DNA of 64,000 nucleotides from Humulus lupulus (lineage: Eukaryota; Streptophyta; Magnoliopsida; Rosales; Cannabaceae), in NCBI RefSeq assembly GCF_963169125.1, contig NC_084794.1, positions 115,544,358 to 115,608,357 of the forward strand, in the 5' to 3' direction. The position numbers were made by a program, and so were the translations under genes. Position 1 is the stretch's first letter, and every line of letters begins with the position of its first letter. Shown here piece by piece: positions 1 to 11,630 of this stretch. Under the pieces are notes generated by a model. The model was not told the origin of the DNA and did not search any database. It saw only the letters and a program-made list of their open reading frames with translations.

Positions 1-171
1 GTGTCTATGGCAACCTCATCGTCGGCAGTGGATTCTTCTTCAACAGGATCTTCTTAGAACGAAACAAACTCCTCAGATGGATGGATTCAGAAGAAGAGCA
101 TGGTGGAGGAATTTTCTTGGCCTTTTTCTAAAACTTGGAAAGTGGAGTTGATCCCGTGGGAGATGAGGTCT

Positions 172-663
172 TCAGAGTGGAACCAGTGGGAAGAGAGCTT
201 TTAGACCTAGAAGTTTTCGAGAAGCGGAAACTTGGAACCAACCTTTGTCTTTCTTTTTGGGTCCTAGGACATCAGGTGAAATGGATGAATCAGAATGGGT
301 CTTGGCCGAGGCATCTTCTTGGTCAGATCCAATAGTAGTTGGAGATGCAGGGGCATTTTTGGAAGACCCAGGGGAGATGGCGAGCGGAGGTGCCGGGGAA
401 GGTGACCCGATCGGTGCTTTGAGTTCCTCAAGGTTCGGAAACACCACAACTTTGCTTGTGGTGGTAGTGGTTGCTTTGGTAAGGCTAGGCAGAGACAAGG
501 TCCTTTTGTGAGCCTTGGTCTTCGTGAGTGCAGGCTTAGTGAGCGAAGGAGACAGAGACAAAGGAGGGGATTTTAGGTCTTTGAGTGAATGAGACCCACT
601 ACCTCTGGTTTTGACCATGGCTGCATGACAGAGAAACAAACACAAGGAAAAAGAGAAGAACAT
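172..663 (-). CDS. Possible Sirevirus envelope-like ORF, broken or incomplete
   Basis: This is a 163-residue ORF downstream of the Copia pol. The second ATG at 618 begins MVKTRGSGSH. The product is basic and rich in Ser, Pro, Thr and Lys, with a low-complexity SPSLTKPALTKTK-type stretch and an acidic DQEDASAKTHSD patch. The first 15 residues, if used, are hydrophobic (FFSFSLCLFLC), but the second ATG looks the better start. The frame closes at 172, yet Lys/Ser-rich coding-like sequence continues in another frame towards position 1, which suggests a frameshift. Position after RNase H matches the envelope-like third ORF of Sireviruses (inference). No transmembrane or fusion motif is seen. It could instead be an unrelated host gene; I do not recognise a domain. 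Confidence 0.4.
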   Translation of the reverse strand: MFFSFSLCLFLCHAAMVKTRGSGSHSLKDLKSPPLSLSPSLTKPALTKTKAHKRTLSLPSLTKATTTTTSKVVVFPNLEELKAPIGSPSPAPPLAISPGSSKNAPASPTTIGSDQEDASAKTHSDSSISPDVLGPKKKDKGWFQVSASRKLLGLKALFPLVPL

Positions 664-710
664 GATATTGTGGAGAAAAGGGAATGAAGAGGAATGGAGC
701 CCTTGTGTCC

Positions 711-720
711 TTTTTATAAA
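711..720 (-). promoter_or_regulatory. TATA box ahead of the envelope-like ORF
   Basis: On the minus strand TTTATAAAAAGG lies about 50 nt upstream of the first ATG (663) and about 95 nt upstream of the second (618). It is followed by a pyrimidine-rich leader (CTTCATTCCCTTTTC). This is the usual plant arrangement of TATA box, short CT-rich leader and ATG. Confidence 0.45.
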
Positions 721-1758
721 GAATGAGACAATAATGGATTGATCTTATTCCCTTTTTTAAGAAAAAAAATGAGAATATACACTCTTAAAGTGCACAATAA
801 TATCCAAAAATCTGGCAACAATAACACTACAAAAGTCAATCATTTTAAAAAGAGGAAACTAGTCAAAATGGAAACCTTTTGGTCTTATAAATATATTTAA
901 GTAAAAAAATATATGCCAGATATTTGCCCCTTCTTTTTCTCCTTGATTCGTACAGATGGAATCCTTACTTATTGATATTTTATTATATATATATATTTAT
1001 TAATACTAATATATATAGGTAAAAGAAATACCCCATTTAGATTGTGCCCAATGTCTTCGTGTCCCGCCTTTAGAAAAAGAAACAAACTGTTAATCAAAGT
1101 ATATTTTTACTAAAAGGTTAGAAAATATACTTAATATAGATCATGCTAAATAATATCACAAAAGAATTAGTCCTATAACAAAAAATATTTTAACCAAATC
1201 AATAAGTGTGTATGAGTCTTACAAATTTTTTCCTAGCAGTATATCTTAAGCATTTGTGTGTGAATGTGAAAACAGAGATCATTGCCCTGTATGGAAATTT
1301 TTGGCTTTTTTTAGGGTCATTTCCCTATGTGGCAATTTTTAGCCTTTTTCTCAAAGAGTACCCAAGTTAGACGCTTTCACACTACACTGAAGGCAACCTT
1401 TATCAGTGGTAGAGTATCTTCTACATAATTTTTGTTACATAGTTCCAACTTACTCAAAGACACCAATCACACAACAATGCAGGTAGCTCTATTCTAAAAT
1501 GGAGCCTGAAAATACTTTTTAAGGATCATATGCTCACACACTATAAACACATATTGATTTGGAAGAATATTAATTGGAGGAACTATTTATTTTGTTTTCA
1601 TATTTAAAAAAAATATGCATGCTATATATTAACTATAAAGTCTAACTACTAGTCAACTACACTTTTTCATAATGTTTGAGACATTCTCTTTGGACAAGAA
1701 AAAGAAGACATCAAGCAACATTTTCTAGCATAGGGATATGGCACATCACAAACAATAT
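721..1758. other. Non-coding spacer between pol and the envelope-like ORF
   Basis: This is about 1 kb of AT-rich sequence with a short TA-rich tract near 985-1015. No ORF with recognisable similarity is present on either strand. It lies inside the Copia element, between the RNase H stop and the TATA box. Confidence 0.6.
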
Positions 1759-3290
1759 TTAATTAGTACAAACCCCCAAGGATTTCTTGAAGGAATCAAA
1801 CCTGACTGTATCAAGGACTTTTGTAAAAATATCTGCAATTTGTTTGCCAGTCTCAATATATTCTAAGACCAAAGTTTTATTTTCAACAAGTTACTTGATA
1901 AAATGATGACGAATGTCAATGTGTTTAGTGCGAGAGTGTTGAACATGATTTTTAGAGATATTAATTACACTAGTATTATCACAAAAAATACTCAAAGTGT
2001 CAAGATCAAACCCATAATCTATCATCATTTGTTTCATCCATAATAATTGAGTACAACAACTTCTTGCAGCTATGTACTCAGCCTCGGCAGTTGACAAGGA
2101 GATTGAATTTTTTTTCTTGCTGTGCCAGGAAACCAAATTGTTCCCTAGGTAGAAACATCCACCACTTGTACTTTTTCTGTCATCTGCATTGCCAGTCCAA
2201 TCAACATCACTAAAACAAACAAGGTTAGAGTTTATTTCCTTTGAGTACCAAATTCCATACTCCTAGTACCTTTCCGATAGTGAATTATTTGCTTTACAGC
2301 TGTCACATGGGATTCCATAGGATTCCCTTGATATCGAGCACACACCCCAACACTATAGCTAATGCCAGGACGACTAGATGTATGAGATACAGAAGACTTC
2401 CAATCATGCTTCTGTATAGTGTTGGATCTACCTTTACACCATTTTCATCCTTGGTTAGTTTGACCGTGGTTCCCATTGGTGTTTTGGCATCTTTAGCAGA
2501 CTCTATCCCAAATTTCTTGATCAAATTTTTGGCATACATACTTTGAGAGATGAAGGTTCCATCTTCTGTCTGTTTAACTTGCAATCCAAGGAAGTAATTT
2601 AACTCCCCTACCATGCTCATCTCAAACTCATCTTTCATTTGCTTGACAAATTCCTACACTTGAGTGTTTGAAGTGGAACCAAAAACAATATCATCGACAT
2701 AAATTTGAACAATAATAATGTTAGAAATAACATTTTTAATGAACACATTTTTATCAACTCCACCTCTCCTATAACAATTTAAAATAAGAAATTGAGTTAA
2801 CCTTTCATATTAGGCTCTGGGAGCTTGTTTCAAACCATAGAGAGCCTTTTTGACTTGAAAAACATGATCTAGAAAATGTGGATGTTCGAAACCTTTTGGT
2901 GGTTCAACAAATGCCTCTTCATTTAATATACCATTAAAAAACGCAGATTTGACATCCATTTGGTATAGTTTAAAACCAGCAATGCAAGCCACAACTAGCA
3001 ATAGCCTAATAGACTCAAGTGTAGAAATAGGGGCAAAGGTTTCATCAAAGTCTACCCCTTCTACTTGCGTGTAACCTTGTGCCACCAACCTAGCCTTATT
3101 TCTAATTATTGTACCAAATTCATCAGTTTTATTTTAAAAATTCCATTTAGTGCCAATAACGTTGGTGTGATTAGGCCTAGGAACAAGAGTCTAGACATCA
3201 TTTCTAGAAAATTGTTCCAACTCTTCTTGCATTGCTTTAATCTAGGATTCATCACACAAAGCCTCTTTCACATTTTTAGGATCAAATGAT
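1759..3290 (-). pseudogene. pol: Copia reverse transcriptase and RNase H, frameshifted
   Basis: This would copy the element RNA into DNA. Visible on the minus strand: the RT start (ARLVAQGYTQVEGVDFDETF), the MDVKSAFFNG motif around the first catalytic Asp, KALYGLKQAPRA, then LNYFLGLQVKQTEDG in the connection region. RNase H shows SLSTAEAEYIA, FCDNTSVINI and SRTKHIDIRHHFIK. The frame ends with FTKVLDTVRFDSFKKSLGVC and a TAA at 1759-1761. An in-frame stop follows HHFIK near 1890. Frameshifts lie between 2136 and 2638 and between 3088 and 3786. The region that should carry YVDD (about 2640-2800) is in a different frame from its neighbours. Confidence 0.85.
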
Positions 3291-3495
3291 GAAGTAAAAC
3301 ACACAAATTGAACAAGATTCACATACCTTTTTCTTGTGACCATACTATCCTCAATGTTACCAAGAATGAGATCAGTAGGGTGATTCTTTTTAACTCTAGT
3401 AGAAGGTTCTCTCTGAATTGAATCTGTGATAATTTATGGACACTCCTTCACTGTTTGTCCAGAGGTTGTTGCAACATATTCAGTTTTTGTTACGA

Positions 3496-4403
3496 CTATT
3501 CTGAAACTGTGGGCACAGAATCACTTTCAGGTACATAAGATGATTCTCTTTGAGTATTTTCATCGATTAACCTGTCAATTTCTTCTTCACTTGAATATTC
3601 AGAAAAATCTTTCAAATCATCAATAATAACATTTGAAGGTTCCATCACAATTTGAGTCCTCATGTTATAAACATGATAAGCTCTACTATTAATTGAGTAG
3701 CCAAGAAAAACACCCACATCATTTTTGGCATCAAATTTTCCAAAATTTTCTCGATCCCTAAGGATGTAACACACATAACCAAACACATGAAAATAACTTA
3801 CGTTAGGTTTTTACCCTTTCCAAATTTCATATGGAGTTTTGCTAGTACATGATCGTAAGAATACACAGTTGATTATGTAACAAACATTGTTAATTGCCTC
3901 AGCCCACAATCTTTTTGAAAGTTTTTTTTTCTATTCAACATTACCCTAGCCATTTCTTGAAGGGTTCGATTTTTTCTTTCAACAACTCCATTTTGTTCAG
4001 GAGTTTTAGGCATTGAGAACTCATGAGAAATACCTAGTGATTTACAAAAATAATCATAAACAGTATTCTCCAATTCTTTACCATGATCACTTTTGATTCT
4101 TACAATCCTTCCTATATTGCAATCATTTTCAACTCTTAATTTCATGCAAAGAGTTTTAAAGGCATCAAAAGTATTTGATTTTTCTCTCAAGAAATCAACA
4201 CAAGTAAAGCGAGAAAAGTCATCAACACAAACAAAAATGTACATTTTTCCATTAATACTTTCAACTTGAATATGACCCATAAGATCCATATGAAAAAGTT
4301 CAAGAACTTTTGAAGTATTAATTTGTGTGACACTATTGTGAGAAATTTTCAATTGTTTCCCTAACTGGCAAGGTTCACATTTACCTACAAATTCTTTACC
4401 CAA
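3496..4403 (-). pseudogene. pol: Copia integrase, frameshifted
   Basis: Integrase would insert the cDNA. The 176-residue piece (4403-3873) has CEPCQLGKQ from the zinc-binding end. The three catalytic blocks follow: FHMDLMG (Asp), IKSDHGKE (Asp) and PEQNGVVERKNRTL (Glu). Position 2 of the Asp block reads SDHGKE where the family usually has SDHGGEF. The C-terminal piece (3786-3496) holds VFLGYSINSRAYHVYN, the usual Copia GYS motif. The two pieces are out of frame with each other. Confidence 0.85.
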
Positions 4404-4529
4404 TTTGGGTAACCCACGAACTAACCCTGCAATTGCAATTTTTTTTCAGAATTTTGAAATTTATATGACCCAATTTTCATGCCATAGATCAATTGTATTA
4501 CCTATGGCCGAATGACATGTGAGTGATGG

Positions 4530-4952
4530 TTAAAGTGTATGACAATTATCAATAGATATATATCCTTTCAAAACACTCATACCATTATGATCAATAGCAT
4601 TGCATTCATCAAAAGAAAAATTTACTTTGAAACCTTGATCACAAATTTGACTTACGCTAATCAAATTAGCCTTAAGTCCTTCAACAAGTAAAACATTTCT
4701 CAATTTTGGTAACCCATCAAGACTTAGGGTACTTTTTCCAACAATATTTCCTGCCATACCATCACCAAAAGTTACAACACCACATTTCAAGGATTTGAAA
4801 TTAGTGAGTATAATTGCATCACCTGTCAGATGTCTTGAACACGCATTATCAAAATACCAAGAATTAGATGCACGAGTCTTATGGCAAGTAAATGAAACAA
4901 GAAAATTTGTTCCTTTTTTCACTATCCAAACCTTTTTTGATGGTTTTTTCAC
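4530..4952 (-). pseudogene. pol: Copia aspartic protease region
   Basis: The protease cuts the gag-pol polyprotein. The 140-residue piece has the Copia protease signature WYFDNACSRHLTGD. The family normally reads WYxDSGCSRHMTG, so the active-site DSG is DNA here and the enzyme should be inactive. It continues through VTFGDGMAGNIVGKSTL and ANLISVSQICDQG, the usual lead-in to integrase. Confidence 0.8.
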
Positions 4953-4984
4953 AACCTATTTTGATTTACTATAATGATTGAGAC

Positions 4985-6642
4985 AATTCTTTATAAAAAA
5001 AAATTCATCATAGTAAAGCATCTAGGGCGGATGTGCCCTTTCACTCCACAGAAATGACAATTGGGAATGAAATGCCAAGTTTTATTTCTTTTGAGAAACT
5101 TGGTCTGTTTAACATATGTTAAAACAGATTGCACTTTTGTAACATCAATTGTATGAGATGTACCTGCAAAGACGTTAGTGGTTAAGCCAGAAAAAATTTT
5201 AGATTTCACAAAAATGGTTTCGCTTTTTGATTTGGACCCATCAGATCCTAATCCAGAAAAATTACCTGCTTTTTGTCCTGCACCAATAACTTCATTTGAA
5301 ATCCTAGAATTTGGATTAAGAATTTTAACACCTTTAACCATGTGATTAATTTCATTTGATAATCTCTTAATTTCACAATCTTTGGCAATAACTTTATTCT
5401 CAAGATTCTTTACAGTGCTTTCAAGTTCATCATTCTTTTTCTGTAAAGATTTGTTATTTCTTGCCATTAAGTGATTATCAGAACAAACCTTTAACCATTG
5501 ATCATACTTATCTTTGTACGATTCTTTCAACGAGTCCTCATCCAGATCAGACTCACTGGATTCACATTTAGAATTTTCTTCCTGAACTGTGTTCTTCAGC
5601 CAAACAAACCTTTTATTAACTTGCAAATTTTATAGTTAATCCAGAAACAATAGTAGTTAAAAGGTTTTAGTTATCTTTTTCATCGCTACTTTCAGAGTCC
5701 TGATCACTCCAAGTAGCTGCCATTTCCTTTTTGTTCTTCTTCAGAGTATTGGCACATTCAAATTAAATATGACTGAATCCTTCACATTCCCTGCATTGCA
5801 CACCTTTTTTAATGCTATTGTCAAAAGGTTTAGAGTAATTGTTTTGGAGGATTTGAACGTGGATTTTTTGTTACCAATAATTTTCATGTATTTTTGAAAA
5901 ATTTTGGTCAACAAAACAACCTCATCTTCATCTGAATCTTTCACCTTTGAAGATTTGAGAGAAATTGATTTCTCTTTAGGAGCACTTGGTTTTTCCTTTT
6001 GACGGATTTGCTGATTGAGTTCAAAAGTTCGTAGCAAACCCATCAACTCCTCTACTTTCACTGTGTCAAGATCTTTTGCCTCCTCAATTGTTGTGAGCTT
6101 AGTCTAAAACCTGTCAGGAAGTACTCTAACAATTTTTCAAACTAACACATTATTTTCCAATTTTTTACCCAAGGCAAAATATTCATTAGAAATGTGAGTA
6201 GTCTTTCATAGAAATTAGTGAGCAATTCAGTTTCAGTCATTCTATGATTTTGAAATCGTATAGTTAACATAACAAGCATGGAACGCTTGACATCAACAGT
6301 TCCTTAAAATTGTGTTGGAAGGATTTCCCATGCTTCTTTGGTAGATTCATAGGAAGAGATTAATTTGATGTATCCTTCACCAACTCCATTAAAGATAGCA
6401 TGCAAAGCTATGTTGTTATAACTAGACAATTTATCTTCATCATCAGACCAGTTAAGTTCAAATATCACCTTTGTTACATCATTTGATTCAATTGGTGGTG
6501 TCCAACTGGTTAGGATTGATCTCCACGCCTTTTATTCTTGTGATTTAATATAGGCCTTCATTCTAATTTTCTATTAAGGATAGTTAGAATCATTCAGCAA
6601 AGGAGGACGTGTTATTGAGCCACCTTCTGCAAAGAAAGACAT
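4985..6642 (-). pseudogene. gag: Copia gag with CCHC zinc knuckle, frameshifted
   Basis: Gag forms the particle shell and packages RNA. The probable start is the ATG at 6642, giving MSFFAEGGSITRPPLLNDSNY, the typical N-terminus of Copia gag. Middle pieces (6061-5741) read VEELMGLLRTFELNQ and are Lys/Ser-rich. The C-terminal 211-residue piece (5626-4991) has a coiled-coil-like stretch (KKNDELESTVKNLENK) and one zinc knuckle, CHFCGVKGHIRPRC (CX2CX4HX4C). At least three frame changes separate these parts. Confidence 0.75.
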
Positions 6643-6694
6643 AGCAAAGAAACAAACGAAATGCCACAAGATCTTACAAAAAGATTAGTAACCT

Positions 6695-6706
6695 GCTCGG
6701 ATACCA
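6695..6706 (-). other. Primer-binding site (initiator Met-tRNA type)
   Basis: On the minus strand TGGTATCCGAGC follows the LTR end after two bases. It differs by one base from the TGGTATCAGAGC site used by most plant Copia elements. Confidence 0.8.
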
Positions 6707-6708
6707 AT

Positions 6709-7786
6709 TGAAATTCTGTATTTTAGTTTACCAGATGATTAGATTTAAACAACTTGTAATTTGTTAAAAATGAATTAAGTTGTTTAAACAGATTCACTTG
6801 TTGTTCCCACATTTATAGAATTTTTCAAAAACAGAAAGACAAACACAATGTAAAAATACACAAGTGAATTTTTACGTGGTTCAAAAATCCTTTTGAATAA
6901 CCTACATCCAAGGGGTCACGCCCAAGAATAAATCAATTAGTAAAGAATGAAATTGTACATAGGCATTGACTTAAACAAAGTAAGACTCCCTCTTAAGCTA
7001 TTGTTGCAATCTTGTGGTAGTTTTCTTTACGAATAAGATATTGTTGAAACACTGATTCTCTTGAACTCCCTTCAAAGAATAGCGAGTGCTCTCAACCTCT
7101 CGAAGTGAGTCTTGAAGAAATCTTCTCCTGAAAATCCTTAGGAACACGTTCACCAGAACCAAAACCTGTTACAAAGAACAAATGATATACGTACAACAAG
7201 GTGCACACAATATAGTTCAAAGGACTAAGGTGAAAAACTTAGCCTTTACATAAAGAAAGAAAAATTGCTCTCAAGAAATCAAAATATTATCAAACATTTT
7301 CACAATTGGAGAGACAGTGATTCAAGAGCCCTAGCTATCTATTTATAGTTGCTTCGAACTTTCAAAGGAGGATCTCTTGACATCTAGAGCAATCAAGAAA
7401 TGATTTGAAAATTTCTTTATAAGGAAACAATCTGCCAGTCTGTATGATTCTGTCTTGACAGGTTATCCATCGGACTAGGCATTTTCTGTACCTAGGCAGA
7501 ATTAGGTCTAGATTTCATTTGAAAACTAAATCACACAAAGAACAGATAATATCTTGAGGATATGTGATTTAATCTGCATGAAATTTTTATGAAGAAATCA
7601 TATCTTAAAGATTTTCAATTTCGATATTGGGAATGCTAAGAAGAGGATATGAATTAAAACATTTGACAACTCAAAGTTGAGTCATCCACGATTTTTACAG
7701 CACATAAAATCTGATTTTAATTCATAGAAAATAATGATAAATAAAATATATGGTATTGAAAAATATTTCCAAACAAGGTTCAAACA
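6709..7786 (-). repeat. 5' LTR of the Sirevirus-like element
   Basis: The inner edge is fixed by the adjacent primer site (minus-strand end AGAATTTCA). The outer edge is my best guess from a TG start (TGTTTGAACC on the minus strand), giving about 1,078 bp. It carries a TATA box (minus strand AACTATAAATAGATAGC, 7341-7347). With no second LTR in the window, the outer edge and target duplication cannot be verified. Confidence 0.6.
7341..7347 (-). promoter_or_regulatory. TATA box of the Copia LTR promoter
   Basis: TATAAAT within AACTATAAATAGATAGC on the minus strand, inside the LTR and about 630 bases upstream of its inner edge. It is the expected start-site element for element transcription. 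Confidence 0.5.
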
Positions 7787-7971
7787 ATACCAACGAGGGG
7801 AAAGACAATAATTTACACATGTCTCATTAGTAGATCATCTATAGAGGATTGAATGATGGTTAAGGTTATAAGAATGGATAACGTATTTACATTTTGTGTA
7901 AAGCGTTCTACGAATTCAAGAGTGCAATTCTGAGTCTGTAGTGGAGTCATGATGAATAAAAAGGTAGTTGT

Positions 7972-8999
7972 TGTCCATATTTTCAACCAAGGACACGTGG
8001 CAGTGTCAAGTGGACTTCACGAACCCTCAGGAGAGGCCAGGGCACAACCAGAGCCCAGCGAACACTGAGCACCCAGAGGCTTGAAGGCCTAGACTTGTCC
8101 TAGGTCCAATGATTGGCGAATAATCCAAGTGTAATGAGAACCCGAACTTGAGATGATGGCCCGAACCAACTTCATGAGTGTCTACAACCTCCATCATCCA
8201 GAAAGTAGATTATTGTGGTGGATATCCCAATCCAAGGCTTAGATCTCGCCATGTGGGATCCGGATAAAGCTTTCTGTTCCATCCTCACATTTTAACTCAT
8301 TATCAGGATACACCCTTCGATCCGTGATCGCTAATTGATGTCCACCTTGGTAAATGAACCCGAACCTTGGTATATGAACCTGGACCATACGTCCTGGTAG
8401 AACTAGACCAATACTCCATTCGGCTGACGTGTCCTTGAGAAACCCGACAGTTGGTCTCCTCAACTAACCTGCAACAGGGATACGTACGAAACGTACAATG
8501 TTCCTAGGGATTGGTACTTCCACTACTTTGACAGACCATATCCCCAGAATCCCCCTGACAGCTCTCGCGCACTAGTCTGTATCAGTGTATAAGGGACAGT
8601 TGTAGTGCTCTACCACGTTTAAGCCGGCCTAATGGGCCCAGATTAAACACTATGTATTTACATTCTCCACTTGTATTATAGCTCCATTAGAGGCTAATTA
8701 TGCTTATATATTTATTGGACCTGGATTAGTCTGGCCTAAACTACATGGCCACCTATAAATTAGGTAATTAGTGCACTATAGCAAGGATCCGATCCAACCT
8801 TTTCATGCATGGAAAAATGTTGCTAAACTTGTTGAAAACCTCGATTGTTAAACTCTCTAAATCTCAATACAACTGACTTGTGGACTAAGGCTCATTAACG
8901 CCCCAACCACGTAAAAACTTTGGCCTTGTTTATTTCATTCCTTTCTTACTAGCTCCGATTTATTAATATATTTATAGTTTCGAAAAAACTTGGTAAACA
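7972..8999 (+). repeat. 5' LTR of the Tat gag element
   Basis: The sequence starts TGTCCATATTTTC, contains GGACACGTGGCAG near its start, and ends GGTAAACA. The length is about 1,028 bp. It is directly followed by a primer-site-like stretch. CCTATAAATTAGG near 8753 is a candidate TATA box. No second copy exists in the window, so the edges rest on TG/CA ends and the primer site only. Confidence 0.55.
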
Positions 9000-9020
9000 C
9001 TTTGGTGATTTCATTGAGAG
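9000..9020 (+). other. Candidate primer-binding site
   Basis: CTTTGGTGATTTCATTGAGAG lies immediately after the LTR CA end and 30 bases before the gag ATG. I recall similar TTGGTG-TTTCATTGAGAG sequences after LTRs of related plant Gypsy elements. The matching tRNA is not established. Confidence 0.4.
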
Positions 9021-9050
9021 ATAGAAGAAAGCTTGAAATCTTAGTCATCT

Positions 9051-11630
9051 ATGAAGATGGTTAATACCGGACACACTATTTTTGATCCCGCTCAACAGCA
9101 ACAACAATATGAAAATGGAGAACCATTGCAAGACCAGCAACTTCCTTAAGACCAACAGGAGGATGTACCTTATAACATGCCCCTGCCCGATGACTCCCAA
9201 TACTTCGAAGAAGGGGGTGAATATGACGAAGAGTATTACAAATAATATGGAGAGGGGTATGAAAACCATGAGGCCAAAAATCCCTTCAACTCCAAGGAGG
9301 ATAATGTGGAACATAAGCCTGAGAAGGTAGAGAATGTTTGTTTAAGAAAACAGGTACTCGATCAAGAGGCAAAGATGTCGAAACAACATAAGACCACCCG
9401 CCAGATGCAAGAATCCCTCCTGACTCTTCAAGCATTTATTGCTGCTTAAGGCTTTACAGTTGATCCCGCAACAGTTCCTCCCCCAGGGACTCAGCTAGCT
9501 ATCCCACCTATAGGGACTGGCACTCCCAACCATGCTACCCCCATTTTGCCTCTGGGACAATCCAATCATCCCGAAGCCAGTCCTTCTAACTCCATTGAAG
9601 ACAAAGGGAAGGCCAAAGTGTCCAATCTCGTAGAATAAACAAACCCCCAAAAGAAGACTCCTCCAGCTCCAAAGGCTAAGGTGGAACCCAGGAAAGAATG
9701 AGTGAATCCTATACCAGGATGGAATCACCCAAACAACTTGTAGGGGAAACGTCTGTAGGGTACCAGGCTGTGGAAGGCTCTGAGACATGACGCCCAGGAA
9801 ATACGTTTTTTATCCCAGTGCTCCTGTGAACAAGGATCACATAGGGCATAAGCACAGGGAGGAACCGAAAGCCGTTGGTTTGGGAGATGACACATCCCAC
9901 GTAGATCTACGAGACGACCTCAACGCCTGAAAGGAGCAGGCTTGTAAAGAGAAGATTCACCCTCGGGGAGGCGACTTGAGGAATAACCTTAACGACATTT
10001 GAAATAAGAAAGTTCCCGTCAATGATAGAATGGCCAGGAAATTCATGGAACAGCTGGTCGATCTCAAAAAGGTCACGGACTGCCTGGTCCATAAACAAGA
10101 AGGTGGAGGTTCCGATTTACAAGACGAGGAAAAGTAACCAAGTGAAAAACACATCCTGGATGTTGTATTCCCCAAGGGGTTCAAGATGTTGGATATATGC
10201 TCCTACACTGGGAACACCCACCCTAGAGACCATCTATCTTGCTACAATAGTCTGATGATTGTAGCCCACATCTGCGACAACAAAAAATGCTTGTGTTTTC
10301 AATCACATTGGCTGTATCTGCTGAAGAATGGTGGAAATGTCTCAAGACAGGATCAATCTAGTCTTGGTCTGGTTTGTAGTCAGCCTTCCGTAAGCAATTC
10401 ATAGCTACCAAGAAAATCGACATGGAGGTCAGTGCACTGGCTAACATCAAGCAACATCCCACTGAGACCCTTAGGGCTTACATCCAACGCTTCAAAGAGG
10501 AAGCTTCAAAGACTAAGGTGGATGATGAGCAACATCTAGAAGCCCTCCAAGCCAGTATTAGAACTGGATCCCCTCTCTAGGATGACATACAACGCGATAA
10601 GGTGGACAACCTAGAAGAGTTTATAGGAAGAGCTCAAAGTTTCATCAACTGGGAAGAAGCTCGAATCCAAGCTTTTGGATGGCCTTTGAAACAAAAAGTG
10701 ACAACACAAACCATCCCTGGACATGGGACACAATACCCAATAAACACTTATTCAGCACCATGAACAATGTCGACTGTTCACGCGCCCGTTTCATCAGATT
10801 ATGCTCCAAAGTATTCAACCTCTTTTTCTAGATACGAAGTGGCACCAACCGGATATAGTGTCGCTCCAGGAGCAGTTCAACCATTCCAGACGGAAGCATT
10901 AGAGGTGACCATAAATCATGCCCAGGGAAAAGGTTCCAGTAAGAATCAAAGCTGGACTAAGTCCGCAAAGAAGAGAAAGAGGGGGTACGAGCCCCAATAC
11001 AGAAAATACACAAACTTGGTTGATACCCGGGAAAATATCTACCTCGCAACAGGCAACGTAGTTCATTACCAGAAACTAAGCCCCATGTTTAAAGGAGGAA
11101 AGCACTCGAGGGACGCAATTAAAGGATGTGCCTATCACAAGGCCATAGGCCATAAAACTGAAGAATGTCGTCAGCTAAAGGACGAGATTAAGAATCTAAT
11201 CAAGCTAGGGAACCTACAGCAATAGGTCAGGATGCCAGCTGGAGTTCCGGGATAGCCTATAGCTCTCGGACAACCTCTTCTCCAAGGAGCACCAGGACAG
11301 TTTAGACTTCCTCAGGGAGGATCCGCTCCAAGACCAGGAGCACAAGCCCCTCAGGGGGCCCCAATAGTGCGATCTCCTGGAGGCCCTATGGCTCCTGGAC
11401 CCGTAATGTCGTATCCACTTGGAACTATGCCACCTTGAGTGGATGGCCACGTAGCTACCATATCTGGAGGTCCACCTCTGGGAGGACCATCCCAAAATGA
11501 CCAAAAAAGGTATCTCAGCGAGCTTTACCACGAAGATGAGGTGTGCGCATTGGTCCAGACTCCTGCCGAGCACCCAAAGTTGATGAATCTTCCAATAACA
11601 TCCATCTCGGGAGTAAACATCCATGGGTAG
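9051..11630 (+). pseudogene. gag: Tat-type gag, multiple stops
   Basis: The frame opens with ATG at 9051 and a Gln-rich, acidic N-terminus (PAQQQQQYENGEP), then shows many stops. A retrotransposon gag core is recognisable near 10380-10680 (DMEVSALANIKQHPTETLRA, then FINWEEARIQAFG). The longest clean piece is 10767-11225 (152 residues) and ends with the zinc-knuckle-like CAYHKAIGHKTEECRQLKDE and NLIKLGNLQQ. A Pro/Gly/Ala-rich linker follows (11230-11440), then a short open piece to VNIHG at 11628. No protease follows. Confidence 0.7.

Larger units (their letters stand above)
1..7786 (-). mobile_element. Sirevirus-like Ty1/Copia retrotransposon, 3' end off window
   Basis: Reading on the minus strand, the order is LTR (7786-6709), Met-tRNA primer site, gag (from 6642), protease, integrase, reverse transcriptase and RNase H (ending 1759), then a long spacer and an envelope-like ORF. 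Integrase ahead of reverse transcriptase defines Ty1/Copia. A long gag, a third ORF downstream of pol and a roughly 1.1 kb LTR fit the Sirevirus lineage (family knowledge; lineage inferred). The 3' LTR would lie left of position 1. The coding frame has at least five shifts, so the copy is dead. Confidence 0.75.

Noticed and set aside
826..841. CACTACAAAAGTC as a CACTA terminus
   Set aside because: No subterminal repeats, partner end or three-base duplication are visible; probably chance.
9957..10184. Minus-strand ORFs over the Tat gag
   Set aside because: They are antisense shadows of gag and have no recognisable content.
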